Source: Lysobacter sp. Root494
GTDB taxonomy: Bacteria > Pseudomonadota > Gammaproteobacteria > Xanthomonadales > Xanthomonadaceae
Direction of reading: 5' to 3'
Length of the DNA: 64,000 nt
Assembly (NCBI RefSeq): GCF_001427225.1
Contig: NZ_LMFH01000001.1
Coordinates: 428,206-492,205, forward strand
Part shown: piece by piece, positions 40,531 to 49,265 of the stretch
Numbering within the stretch: position 1 is the first letter of the stretch
How the letters are laid out: every line of letters starts with the position of its first letter
Program-made: the position numbers and the translations under genes
Notes under the pieces: model-generated
Seen by the model: the letters and a program-made list of their open reading frames with translations, nothing else
Told to the model about the DNA's origin: nothing
Databases searched by the model: none

Positions 40531-40620
40531 CGCCCAGGAGCGCTCAGGAGCGCTCAGGAGCGCTGAGGAGCGCTGAGGAGCGCTGAGGAGCGCTGAGGAA
40601 CGCTGAGGCGCTGAGGAGCG
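40531..40620. repeat. 10-bp VNTR (CGCTGAGGAG)n
   Basis: About nine units of CGCTGAGGAG lie upstream of the deaminase gene. The first three are variants (CGCCCAGGAG, CGCTCAGGAG twice), units 4-6 are perfect, and the last ones degrade. The period of 10 bp is close to one helical turn. Confidence 0.93.
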
Positions 40621-40644
40621 CATGCAGCGCGTGGATACTCCGCG

Positions 40645-40906
40645 CGTCATCCCTGCGAAAGCAGGGATCCAGTGCCTCTGCTTCTGCTCGTCGTCTCCGC
40701 GAAGGTGGGCGTTGCTTCCGCTCGTCATCCCCGCGCAGGCGGGGATCCAGTGGCGTTGCTTCTCCTCGTCGTCTCAAACCTTGCCGCTGAAAGTCGCTGG
40801 ATCCCCGCCTTCGCGGGGATGACGAGCAAGAGCCGAGAGCGCGAGTAAAAGGAGGGGGACGAACAGGGGCGAAAGTCGCTGGATCCCCGCTTTCGCAGGG
40901 ATGACG
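40645..40906. repeat. cluster of family A palindromic repeats before ubiE
   Basis: Forward copies lie at 40645-40668 and 40723-40746, a degenerate one at about 40689-40710, and reversed copies at 40801-40824 and 40883-40906. The variant here is CATCCCCGCG...CGGGGAT. The flank AAGTCGCTGGAT recurs beside two copies here and at 4155, so the repeated unit is longer than the palindrome. No gene is visible in 40493-40969. Confidence 0.8.
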
Positions 40907-40969
40907 AGCAAAGGGCAGAGCACGAAGCAGGCATCCCGGCCAAAACCCCAGCGATGCGATAATCCCCGC

Positions 40970-41731
40970 ATGAGCGAACAGAACAACACTCCCGGCACCA
41001 CCCACTTCGGCTTCCGCGACGTTCCCGTGGCCGAGAAGCAGAAACTCGTGGGCGAGGTCTTCTCCTCGGTTGCGGGCAAGTACGACCTGATGAACGACCT
41101 GATGTCGCTGGGCATCCATCGCGTGTGGAAGCGCTACTTCGTCGGGACGTGCCAGGTGAAGCGTGGCGATCGCGTGCTCGACCTCGCCGGCGGCACCGGC
41201 GACATCGCGCTGTTGTTGCGCGAGCGCGTGGGCACGACCGGGCACATCGTGCTGGGCGACATCAATGGCGAGATGCTGAAGGTTGGCCGCGACCGCATGA
41301 CCGATCGCGGCGTGGTGTCGGGCATCGAGTTCGTCGAATGCAATGCGGAGTCGCTGCCGTTCCCGGACGCGAGCTTCGATCTCGTCACGATCGCCTTCGG
41401 CCTGCGTAACGTCACCAACAAGGACGCGGCGCTGCGCGAGATGCATCGCGTGCTGAAGGTCGGTGGCCAGGCGCGCGTGCTGGAGTTCTCGGAAGTAAAG
41501 GCGGAATGGTTCAAGCCGATCTACGACTTCCATTCGTTCAACATCCTGCCCAAGCTGGGCAAGCTGTTCGCCCACGATGCCGACAGCTACCAGTACCTCG
41601 CCGAGTCGATCCGCAAGCATCCGCCGCAGGACGAACTCAAGGGCATGATGGAAGTGGCCGGCTTCGCGCGCTGCAGTTACAGGAACCTGTCTGCGGGAAT
41701 CGTGGCCATTCATACCGGCTACAAGGTCTGA
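40970..41731 (+). CDS. ubiE: bifunctional demethylmenaquinone/ubiquinone C-methyltransferase UbiE
   Basis: UbiE performs the C-methylation step of ubiquinone synthesis (and menaquinone where present), using AdoMet. The 253-residue protein has KYDLMNDLMSLGIHR (family signature), the AdoMet-binding motif LDLAGGTGDIA (about residues 69-79), FVECNAESLPFPDASFD and the conserved FGLRNVTNKDAAL. The C-terminus ends SAGIVAIHTGYKV, as in the family. TGCGATAAT just upstream resembles an extended -10 element very close to the ATG, so transcription may start near the start codon. A strong palindrome follows directly after the stop. Confidence 0.96.
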   Translation: MSEQNNTPGTTHFGFRDVPVAEKQKLVGEVFSSVAGKYDLMNDLMSLGIHRVWKRYFVGTCQVKRGDRVLDLAGGTGDIALLLRERVGTTGHIVLGDINGEMLKVGRDRMTDRGVVSGIEFVECNAESLPFPDASFDLVTIAFGLRNVTNKDAALREMHRVLKVGGQARVLEFSEVKAEWFKPIYDFHSFNILPKLGKLFAHDADSYQYLAESIRKHPPQDELKGMMEVAGFARCSYRNLSAGIVAIHTGYKV

Positions 41732-41753
41732 GCATCACCCGATCGGGTGATGC
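41732..41753. other. 22-bp perfect palindrome directly after ubiE, with a repeated half-site
   Basis: Starting at the base after the ubiE stop, GCATCACCCGA is followed at once by its exact reverse complement, making a 22-bp uninterrupted palindrome. The half-site GCATCACCCG occurs again at 41762-41771, 30 bp further. No T-tract follows, so it is not a standard terminator. It lies 76 bp upstream of the GGDEF gene and might be a regulator-binding site. Confidence 0.7.
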
Positions 41754-41828
41754 GATTGGCAGCATCACCCGGCTGTGTAACGCCGCTGGTTAGTCTCGGT
41801 AAGGACATCCGATCGGTCGTACAAAGCA

Positions 41829-42770
41829 ATGGCTGGCCTCGGCGTTTATCGCGCGCTTTCCCGGGTGTTTCCGCACTCGTTCCGGGCCAAGCTCATGGCG
41901 GTCGTGGCCGGTTGCACGCTGCTGCCGCTCAGTGTGTTCCTCGCCTGGCTGCTCCTCGCCGAATCGATCACGCCGCCGCAGCTCAAGGCCGCCGTCGCGC
42001 TCGCGGTGTCGGCGACGCTTATCGGCATCCTGGTCGCGCTGGTGCTGCTCTATCACCTGCTCACGCCGTTGCGGATGATGGCGGACGTGGTCGAAGCGTA
42101 TTACCGCGAACATCGGTTGCCGCAACTGCCCGAAGACGGACGCGACGAGGTCGGCCTGCTGATGCGCGGCATCAACTGCGGCCTGCGCGAGATCGAGACC
42201 GGCATCGTCGAACTGCAACGTTCGGTGCGCGAGGATCCGTTGACCCATGCGCTGAGCCGCCGTGGCAGCGACCAGGCGCTGCTTCAGTGCGTAGAGCGCG
42301 CCGAACGCGGCATGCCGCTGGCGCTGTATGTCCTCGATGTCGACAACCTCAAGCCGGTCAATGACGAACACGGGCACGTCGCCGGCGATCGCATGCTCAT
42401 CGACCTCGTCGAAAGTTCGCGGCTGTGGCTGCAGAGCGAGGACTGGATCGGCCGGTGGGGCGGCGATGAATTCCTGGTCTGCATCCACGAACCGCCCCCG
42501 GCGGCCAATGCGCGGATGCGCGAGTGGTTGTGCGCCCTCACGTCGATGGTGCGCGCCGACTCCATCCCGATCCGCATCAGCGTCGGCGGTGCGCATTACC
42601 GGCCCGGCATCGACGCGATGGAGCTGTATCGCGAAGCCGATGCGGCGATGTATTCGGCGAAGGCGCAGGGCGGCGCCAAGCTGGTGTCCGACGAGGGCAT
42701 CGTCCTGTCGTCGCCCTCGTCCCGCAACGGCGCAGGCTGGCTGGGGACTACGGCTGCCAGCCGTAAGTGA
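41829..42770 (+). CDS. membrane-bound GGDEF diguanylate cyclase
   Basis: This 313-residue protein is predicted to make cyclic di-GMP from GTP. Two membrane segments (about residues 20-45 and 55-78) flank a very short periplasmic stretch. A HAMP-like linker (LTPLRMMADVVEAYYREHRL) follows, then the GGDEF domain (about 145-295), with the active-site motif intact in RWGGDEF (residues 211-215) and the substrate-binding DVDNLKPVND. No RxxD inhibitory site is seen immediately upstream of the motif. Its last 23 bp overlap the 3' end of the convergent DUF5916 gene. Confidence 0.9.
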   Translation: MAGLGVYRALSRVFPHSFRAKLMAVVAGCTLLPLSVFLAWLLLAESITPPQLKAAVALAVSATLIGILVALVLLYHLLTPLRMMADVVEAYYREHRLPQLPEDGRDEVGLLMRGINCGLREIETGIVELQRSVREDPLTHALSRRGSDQALLQCVERAERGMPLALYVLDVDNLKPVNDEHGHVAGDRMLIDLVESSRLWLQSEDWIGRWGGDEFLVCIHEPPPAANARMREWLCALTSMVRADSIPIRISVGGAHYRPGIDAMELYREADAAMYSAKAQGGAKLVSDEGIVLSSPSSRNGAGWLGTTAASRK

Positions 42771-44997
42771 TCTTCAGGAACACGCTGCGCGTGTTGCCGA
42801 ACAGATCCGGGTGGTCGTCGTCCATGAACGCGCCGTACGACGCCCCCGCATAGACCGCCGTGCGCGGATTGACCTTGTACGAGTAGACGAGCTGCGTCGC
42901 CCAGTCGCGCGCGGTTTCGTTGACGACCTCGGCGTACAGCGACGGATCGCGCTGCACCTCGCTGCCTTGCAGGGTGAGGCGCAGGCGCTGGCGCGGATCG
43001 AACTGCCAGCTGCCGCCGGCGTTCAGCACGGTAGCCTCGAATGCGGTGCCACCGTCCCGGCGCATGCGCTGGTGGAGGATGTCCCAGTTGAGGCTGAGGC
43101 CGCGGCCGATGCTTGCGTTGCCCCACAGTTCGACCAGTTCGCGCCGGCCGGTTTCCACCGCCAGCAGGTCGATCATGGTGCCCACGTTCGCGTATGCGCC
43201 GAGCAGCACGTTGCCGGTCGGGCGGAATTCGCCATTGATGTCGACGTAATGCTCGTCGAACAGCGTGCCTTCCCAATAGCGCTTGCGGGTCATGCCGTGC
43301 AGGCTGAAGGTGCTCTGCATCGGTCCGCGGAACTTGAGGCTCGATTCGAATTCGCGCTCGAGCAGCTGGCCATCGAAGCGGTCGGTGATGTCGAAGTCGG
43401 CATACCAGTCGATGCGGTTGATCGGCCTGTCGTCGCGGTACCAGGTGTAGCCGCCACCGACCAGCGACTTGTCGTAGCCGACCTGGCCCATGAACCCGAG
43501 GTCCGCGCGGAAGCCCGGGTCGATGTCGATGTGCCAGGTGTCGAAGTTCCAGTTGCGGTTGCTGAAGACGTATTCGGCGCGCCATGCGGTGCCCGACGGC
43601 GTCGCGTCGGCGCCGAGTTCGCCGGAATACGCATCGACGATTTCAGCCGGGTATTCGGATTCGCTGCGCAGGATCTGCGCGGTGGCGGTATGCGCGCCGT
43701 CCTGCCAGCGCGCGTCCACGCCCGCGACGTTGTTGGCGTAGTCATCGCCCTCGCGGAAGGTACCGATCACGCCGACGCTCGTGTGCTTGCTGAGGTCGTA
43801 GCGATAACGGCCGACGGCCACGTCCGCCTTCTGGTCGAGTTGCACGAAGTCGGAACCCAGCACGCCCGGCACCAGCACCAGCGTGGTGGCGTCGCGCGCC
43901 ACGATCGCGCCGTAGGCACCGCTTCCGGTGCGCCCGGTCGTGCGCAGCCCGAAGTCGGGATCGGCGATCTGGCGCGTGTAGAGCACGTCGAACTGGCTGT
44001 TGAAATAGTCCGCGCCTTCCAGGAAGAACGGGCGCTTCTCCGGAAAGAACAGCGCGAAGCTGTCGTTGAAGTTCAGCTGCAGCTGGTCGGTTTCGACCTG
44101 CGAGAAATCGGGGTTGAGCGTGGCGTTGAGCGTCATGGCGGGCGAGGGCGCCCAGCTCACGTCGAGGCCCGGTTCGATCGAGGTGTCGTCGCTGCGCCAT
44201 GCGGTGCCGGCGGCGTCGCGCGATTGCGTCTGGCCCACGGTGAGCGTCGGCACGATTTCCAGGTTGCGCCCCTGTTCGACGCCGGCCATGCCTTCGTACT
44301 TGGCCCAGGTGCATGGAAAGCAGTTCGAGTCGCGCGGCGACTTGTGGCTGGTCAGCTGGTGGCGCTTGTCGCGCGGCCAGTTGCGGAACAGCGAGATGCC
44401 CCAGCGCTGGTCCTGCGGTCCACCGCGGAAGCGCAGGGTGGAGAACGGAATGCGCATCTCCACGTCATAGCCTTCGGCGGTGAGCTGGCCGGCGCTGCTC
44501 CACAGGCCGTCCCAACTCGCGTCTTCCTGGTTTTCGCTGTTGGCTTCGTCGCGGATCAGGTCGCCCTGCACGCCGAGCGGATTGACGATCAGCTCGTAGC
44601 CGCGGCGCTGGTCGTCGAAGGTGTCGAGGAACACGCCCACCCAGTCGTCGCTGAAAGCCGCATCGCGATCGCGCAGGTGCGCGAGGATTTCCCCTGGTTT
44701 TTCATCCAGCGCGTGGAACGCGACGTACAGCGCATCGGCTGTGTAGCCCAGCCGCACGATGGTTCGTACCGGTGCCGGGGTGTTGTCGCCGGGCTGGATG
44801 TCGTAGGCGACTTCCTGCACCAGTGCGCCGTCCCACGCGGCTTCGTCGAGCTTGCCGTCGATCGCGATGTCGCCCTGCAACAGGGGAATGCGTCCACCGG
44901 GGACGTACTCGGCGGGCGCCATGGTCTGCGCAGCGCAGGGGGCGGAGACAGCGAGCAGGCACGCGAAGAGCAGCGGAGCAGGACGGAGCGAAGACAT
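42748..44997 (-). CDS. DUF5916 outer-membrane-type protein with CBM9-like N-terminal domain
   Basis: This 749-residue exported protein has a signal peptide (to about residue 24, SAPCAAQ). A CBM9-like sugar-binding-type domain (about 30-215) includes IAIDGKLDEAAWDGA, DDWVGVFLDTFDDQRRGYEL and VEMRIPFSTLRF. The C-terminal DUF5916 region (about 250-749) is rich in alternating aromatic strands and ends KITYGWQP, typical of an outer-membrane beta-barrel. ATG 44997 is chosen because it starts directly at the signal peptide. The function is unknown; carbohydrate or peptide uptake is a guess. The 3' end overlaps the GGDEF gene. Confidence 0.85.
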   Translation of the reverse strand: MSSLRPAPLLFACLLAVSAPCAAQTMAPAEYVPGGRIPLLQGDIAIDGKLDEAAWDGALVQEVAYDIQPGDNTPAPVRTIVRLGYTADALYVAFHALDEKPGEILAHLRDRDAAFSDDWVGVFLDTFDDQRRGYELIVNPLGVQGDLIRDEANSENQEDASWDGLWSSAGQLTAEGYDVEMRIPFSTLRFRGGPQDQRWGISLFRNWPRDKRHQLTSHKSPRDSNCFPCTWAKYEGMAGVEQGRNLEIVPTLTVGQTQSRDAAGTAWRSDDTSIEPGLDVSWAPSPAMTLNATLNPDFSQVETDQLQLNFNDSFALFFPEKRPFFLEGADYFNSQFDVLYTRQIADPDFGLRTTGRTGSGAYGAIVARDATTLVLVPGVLGSDFVQLDQKADVAVGRYRYDLSKHTSVGVIGTFREGDDYANNVAGVDARWQDGAHTATAQILRSESEYPAEIVDAYSGELGADATPSGTAWRAEYVFSNRNWNFDTWHIDIDPGFRADLGFMGQVGYDKSLVGGGYTWYRDDRPINRIDWYADFDITDRFDGQLLEREFESSLKFRGPMQSTFSLHGMTRKRYWEGTLFDEHYVDINGEFRPTGNVLLGAYANVGTMIDLLAVETGRRELVELWGNASIGRGLSLNWDILHQRMRRDGGTAFEATVLNAGGSWQFDPRQRLRLTLQGSEVQRDPSLYAEVVNETARDWATQLVYSYKVNPRTAVYAGASYGAFMDDDHPDLFGNTRSVFLKITYGWQP

Positions 44998-45277
44998 GCA
45001 GGGCCGGAGGTCGCGTAAGGGTTCCGTTAAAGATGCCCGATCATGCAAAAAGGTTTAGGTGCCGTCAGTCGGGCTTGACTCGGGAACCTGTCTGCGAACT
45101 ACGCACATGTGGCTCATGTGGCAATGACGACTGCTGGCGTGGTGCGCTGCTGGGAAGCAGGGCATCTCCGTTCCCGGCATGAAGTTCCGGACGCATGCTC
45201 AAGCCGCCGGCCTTGGCTAGGTCCCGCTAGCGGCGGCAGCGCTACACTCCGCGCTTTCCGATCTGTAGGCCCGATCC
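44998..45277. other. divergent promoter region without a gene
   Basis: These 280 bp separate the divergent DUF5916 and M1 peptidase genes. GCGCTACACTCC near 45237-45248 repeats the string found before lptM and may contain the -10 element TACACT of the M1 gene. No gene or other repeat is evident. Confidence 0.35.
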
Positions 45278-47245
45278 ATGCGCCATTCGATCCTGATGCT
45301 GTCCCTTGCGGCCGTGCTGGCCGTCACCGCCGGTTGCCAGCGCAATACCGCACCCGCCGCCGATGCGGGCAAGCCGGACACCGCCACTTCCGCCACCACC
45401 GCTGCCACGCAAATGATCGACGAGCATTCCTACGCCGAACCGGACAAGGTCAAGGTCAAGGACCTCGCCCTCGAACTGAAGCTCGATTTCGACAAGAGGC
45501 AGATCGACGGCAGCGCGACGCTGACACTCGATTGGCTCGACCAGAAGGCGACGAAGCTCAACCTGGATACGCGCGACCTGACGATCGGCAAGATCGTCGG
45601 CGAACGCAGCGACGGCAAGTGGGAAGACCTCAAGTACACGCTGGCACCGGCCGACAAGGTGCTCGGCAGCAAGCTCACCATCGAGACCCCGCAGCGCAAC
45701 CAGCGCGTGCGCATCACCTACACCACGTCGCCCGATGCCTCCGGCCTGCAGTGGCTCACCGCGGCGATGACCGAAGGCAAGAAGACGCCCTTCATGTTCA
45801 GCCAGTCGCAACAGATCCACGCGCGTTCGTGGGTTCCGCTGCAGGACACGCCGTCGGTGCGCTTCACCTACACCGCGCACGTGCTTGCGCCGAAGGATGC
45901 GATGGTGGTGATGAGCGCCAAGATGGAGCCCGGTGCCGACAACAGCGGCGACAAGCGCGACGGCGATTACAGCTTCGCCATGCCCAATCCGATTCCGTCC
46001 TACCTGCTGGCGATCGGCGCCGGCGACCTGGTGTTCAAGCCGATCAGCAATCGCAGCGGCGTGTGGGCCGAACCTGCGGCGGTCGACAAGGCAGCGAAGG
46101 AATTCGCCGATACCGAGAAGATGATCGCGACGACCGAGAAGCTGTACGGACCGTACCGCTGGGAGCGTTACGACATGCTCCTGCTGCCGCCGTCGTTCCC
46201 GTACGGCGGCATGGAAAATCCGCGCATGACCTTCCTTACGCCGACGGTGATCGTTGGTGACAAGTCACTGGTGTCGCTGATCGCGCATGAACTCGCGCAC
46301 AGCTGGTCCGGCAACCTCGTGACCTTCTCCAGCGCGCGGGATGCGTGGTTGAACGAAGGCGTCACCAGTTATGTCGAGAACCGCATCATCGAGGAGCTGT
46401 ACGGCAAGGAACGCGCCGACATGGAGAACGTGATCGAGCGCAATGAGCTGGCCGCCGATTTCAAGGGGGCAATCCCGCCGCAACTGCAACCGCTCTCGAT
46501 CAAGCCGGGCCTGATGGCGGATCCCGATGAGGTGGACCGGGGCGCGGTGGTCTACGCCAAGGGTGCGTGGTTCCTGCAGTTCCTCGAACAGCGTTTCGGG
46601 CGCGCCGATTTCGATGCGTTCCTGCGCGGCTACTTCGACCACTTCGCGTTCCAGTCGATCTCGACCGACCAGTTCCGCGATTACGCCAAGGCCAACCTGC
46701 TCGAAAAATATCCGGGCAAGGTCACGCAGGAAGAATTCGACGCATGGCTGTACGAGCCGGGCGTGCCGGCCACCGCGCCGCAGACCACGTCCGCGCGCTT
46801 CGACGCCGTCGATGCCGCGCGCAAGACTTGGCTCGACAACGGCACGCTGCCGGCGAAGGACGCGACCGCGAAGTGGACCACGCAGGAATGGGTGCACTTC
46901 ATCGAAGGCATGCCGGAGAAGCTTTCGACCGAACAGCTCGCCGCGCTCGATGCCACGTACCACTTCACCGGCACGCCGAACGGCGAGATCGCGCAACGCT
47001 GGTATCCGCTCGCGGTGCGTAGCGGCTACACGCAGGCGAATGCGGAAATCGCGAAGTTCCTCGAGCGCGTCGGCCGGCGCAAGCTGATCATGCCGACGTA
47101 CAAGGAGCTGGTGAAGACGCCGGAAGGGCTGAAGCTGGCGGAAGAAATCCTGGCGCGGGCCAAGCCGGGTTACCACCCGATCACCACCGGTTCCGTGGAA
47201 GCGGCAATCGCGGAAGGCAAGGCGGGCAAGCCCGCCACGAACTGA
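45278..47245 (+). CDS. M1-family aminopeptidase lipoprotein (LTA4-hydrolase-like)
   Basis: This 655-residue zinc aminopeptidase is predicted to be lipid-anchored and periplasmic, because the signal sequence ends in VTAGC (Cys20). The N-terminal beta domain is about 55-240. The exopeptidase motif GGMENP (310-315) and HELAH (His337, Glu338, His341) with Glu360 as the third ligand (18 residues between) are all intact. The C-terminal helical domain and overall layout match leukotriene A4 hydrolase-type M1 enzymes common in xanthomonads. It probably trims N-terminal residues from peptides. The next gene follows after 7 bp and may be co-transcribed. Confidence 0.93.
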   Translation: MRHSILMLSLAAVLAVTAGCQRNTAPAADAGKPDTATSATTAATQMIDEHSYAEPDKVKVKDLALELKLDFDKRQIDGSATLTLDWLDQKATKLNLDTRDLTIGKIVGERSDGKWEDLKYTLAPADKVLGSKLTIETPQRNQRVRITYTTSPDASGLQWLTAAMTEGKKTPFMFSQSQQIHARSWVPLQDTPSVRFTYTAHVLAPKDAMVVMSAKMEPGADNSGDKRDGDYSFAMPNPIPSYLLAIGAGDLVFKPISNRSGVWAEPAAVDKAAKEFADTEKMIATTEKLYGPYRWERYDMLLLPPSFPYGGMENPRMTFLTPTVIVGDKSLVSLIAHELAHSWSGNLVTFSSARDAWLNEGVTSYVENRIIEELYGKERADMENVIERNELAADFKGAIPPQLQPLSIKPGLMADPDEVDRGAVVYAKGAWFLQFLEQRFGRADFDAFLRGYFDHFAFQSISTDQFRDYAKANLLEKYPGKVTQEEFDAWLYEPGVPATAPQTTSARFDAVDAARKTWLDNGTLPAKDATAKWTTQEWVHFIEGMPEKLSTEQLAALDATYHFTGTPNGEIAQRWYPLAVRSGYTQANAEIAKFLERVGRRKLIMPTYKELVKTPEGLKLAEEILARAKPGYHPITTGSVEAAIAEGKAGKPATN

Positions 47246-47252
47246 CCGCCTG

Positions 47253-48227
47253 ATGCGGACGCATCGTCCCTTGCGTACGGCCGCCCTCGTGGCGGCCGTA
47301 TTGCTTGCGCTGCTGGTGCTTGCGGGTGCGATTGCCATCGCGCTCGATCCGTATCGGCTGGTGCGCGCCGAGTTCGCGCGTCAGCGATGGGATGCGGGAC
47401 TGTCCCGCGCCAGTATCGACGTGGCCGGTCATCGCTGGGTCTACGCATACAACGACGACGCACCTCGCGACGCGCCCACCATCGTGATGGTCCACGGCTT
47501 CACCGGCAGCAAGGAGAACTGGTATCTCCTCGCGAAGCGCCTGCGCGGGCAGTACCGGCTGCTCATCCCCGACTTGCCGGGGTGGGGCGAAAGCGAACGC
47601 AAGGCTGGGGAAGATTACGGTTTCGTCGCGCAGAGCGAACGTCTCGATGCATTCGTGCGCGCAACGTCCCCGGACCGGCCCGTGGTGCTGTTGGGGCATT
47701 CGATGGGCGGCGGCATCGCGGCGCTCGCCGCGGCACGCCATCCGCGCGACATCGCGCGCGTCGGCTTGTTCGCGGCGGCGGGCGTGCGCTTCAGGGACAA
47801 CCGGTTCGGCATCGACGTGCTGGCGGGGAAGAATCCGTTCGGCGTCGAAGACGAAGCATCGCTGCAGCGTTACCTGGACGTTCTCTTCCACGATGAAGCG
47901 GCAAGGCCGGTGGTGCCGTGGCCGGCTTCGTCCGGACTGATCGCGCATCGCCGCGCGGGAGCTGCCTTCGAACAATCCGTGCTCGACAGGATCGGGCGCG
48001 GGCCGGAACGCTTTCTGCCCGGCGACGGAGCGGCGAACATCCACCAGCCCGCGTTGTTGCTGTGGTGCCGGCAGGACGCCGTGATCGATCCCAGCGCGAT
48101 GGCGCTGTACGCTGCGCGCATGCCGCAGCCCACGCAGGTGATGCTCGATGGTTGCGGCCACATGTCCATCATGGAACGCCCCGATGCCGTTGCCGACGCG
48201 GTAAGGACGCTGGTCGAAACACCGTAG
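47253..48227 (+). CDS. alpha/beta-hydrolase with N-terminal membrane anchor
   Basis: This 324-residue hydrolase begins with a hydrophobic segment (about residues 8-30, TAALVAAVLLALLVLAGAIA) that anchors or exports it. The fold starts with IVMVHGFTGSKENW (oxyanion region). The nucleophile elbow is GHSMGG with Ser150, and an acid residue and His (near CGHMSIMERP at the C-terminus) complete the triad. Ester or amide substrates are possible but not predictable. Its TAG stop lies within a family C palindromic repeat, so the 3' end and the repeat are fused. Confidence 0.88.
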   Translation: MRTHRPLRTAALVAAVLLALLVLAGAIAIALDPYRLVRAEFARQRWDAGLSRASIDVAGHRWVYAYNDDAPRDAPTIVMVHGFTGSKENWYLLAKRLRGQYRLLIPDLPGWGESERKAGEDYGFVAQSERLDAFVRATSPDRPVVLLGHSMGGGIAALAAARHPRDIARVGLFAAAGVRFRDNRFGIDVLAGKNPFGVEDEASLQRYLDVLFHDEAARPVVPWPASSGLIAHRRAGAAFEQSVLDRIGRGPERFLPGDGAANIHQPALLLWCRQDAVIDPSAMALYAARMPQPTQVMLDGCGHMSIMERPDAVADAVRTLVETP

Positions 48228-48295
48228 GAGCGCCCCGTAGGCGCGACCTTGGGTGTGGCAAGGCTTCAGGCATCGCGCCCATGGGGCGCTCCTAC
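48224..48295. repeat. long inverted repeat, family C (copy 1)
   Basis: The left arm GTAGGAGCGCCCC...GCGCGACC (48224-48248) pairs imperfectly with the right arm TCGCGCCCATGGGGCGCTCC plus TAC (48273-48295). It begins inside the stop codon of the hydrolase gene and lies just upstream of the lipoprotein gene. A more perfect copy is on the other side of that gene at 49055-49117. Confidence 0.85.
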
Positions 48296-48314
48296 GACAA
48301 CGGGATTCTCGACA

Positions 48315-49046
48315 ATGACTTCGACCAGGCTGCATCTCATCCTCGCCGTTTCCCTCGCGCTGTCCGCATGCAATTCGTCGGAAAAACAGAAGGCGGCCGC
48401 CGAAGCCGCGGCGGCCGCGCAGGCCGCGGCGAAGGAACAGAAGGCTCAGGAAATCGGCAAGCAGTTCGACGCGAAATACGCGGAGAAGAACTGGGTTCTG
48501 GCGGCCGCGCATGGCGAGGAACTGGTGGTGATGCACCCAGACAGCCCGGTGACCGCGCGGATCCGCGCGCAATACGAAGAGGCCAAGGCAAAGGTTGGCG
48601 AGACCCGCGAACAGCAACGCATGGCCGCGCTGTGGGAATACCAGAGCGTGCCGGTGAAAGGCGGCAACCAGCTGTCGGCCGCGATCTATTCGAAGAAGCC
48701 GATCGACACCGGCTTCGGCACGCCGTATCCGGTGCGGCTGATCTTCCGCGACCACCCGTCGTGGGGCCGCAGCAGCTACCTCGTGCTGGAGAACGGCGAC
48801 TTCGACTGCTACGGCGGCTGCAAGGTGCAGGTCACGCTCGACAACAAGGCGCCCAAGGCGATGGCGGCGTCGCGGCCGAAGACCGATGAAGCGATCGCGA
48901 TGTTCATCGAGGACGAGCGCGCGCTGTGGCGCATGGCGGGCAGCGCGAAGACGATGACGATCGAGTTTCCCGTGAAGATGGGCGGCAAGCGCAGCGCGCT
49001 GTTCGAAGTCGGTGGACTGGACAAGGGCAAATTGCCGAAGTGGTGA
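48315..49046 (+). CDS. lipoprotein of unknown function
   Basis: This 243-residue lipoprotein has a signal peptide with lipobox LSAC (Cys19). It has an Ala/Glu/Lys-rich helical stretch (about 25-50), a region EKNWVLAAAHGEELVVMHPD that looks like a single TPR-like helix pair, and a C-terminal beta-rich domain (about 105-243) with two cysteines close together (DFDCYGGCKV). I do not recognise the family. The ATG at 48315 starts directly at the signal peptide. The gene is framed on both sides by family C inverted repeats. Confidence 0.8.
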   Translation: MTSTRLHLILAVSLALSACNSSEKQKAAAEAAAAAQAAAKEQKAQEIGKQFDAKYAEKNWVLAAAHGEELVVMHPDSPVTARIRAQYEEAKAKVGETREQQRMAALWEYQSVPVKGGNQLSAAIYSKKPIDTGFGTPYPVRLIFRDHPSWGRSSYLVLENGDFDCYGGCKVQVTLDNKAPKAMAASRPKTDEAIAMFIEDERALWRMAGSAKTMTIEFPVKMGGKRSALFEVGGLDKGKLPKW

Positions 49047-49054
49047 TACGCCCA

Positions 49055-49117
49055 TAGGAGCGCCCCATGGGCGCGACCACATCGCGTGCGTGCGGTCGCG
49101 CCCATGGGGCGCTCCTA
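49055..49117. repeat. long perfect inverted repeat, family C (copy 2)
   Basis: Two 24-bp arms that are exact complements (49055-49078 and 49094-49117; core GGAGCGCCCCATGGGCGCGA) are separated by 15 bp, nine bases after the lipoprotein stop. It could stop transcription or protect the mRNA 3' end. The T-tract of an intrinsic terminator is missing. Confidence 0.9.
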
Positions 49118-49265
49118 CGTTCACGCCACCGGTGTGCAGCGGGAGTAAGCTCGACCGCAATGGCGTGCACAGCGCGCCGGGACGGCGCAACGCAGGATGC
49201 ACGCGCCGCGTCCACCAGCGGCGCCGCCGCACGGGACGAAAGGCGGATGCCTTGCGGAGGGAGTC

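Noticed and set aside
42328..45018. 896-codon plus-strand frame opposite DUF5916
   Set aside because: It starts inside the GGDEF gene, has a Val/Ala/Arg-rich composition without motifs, and the opposite frame encodes a clear exported barrel protein.
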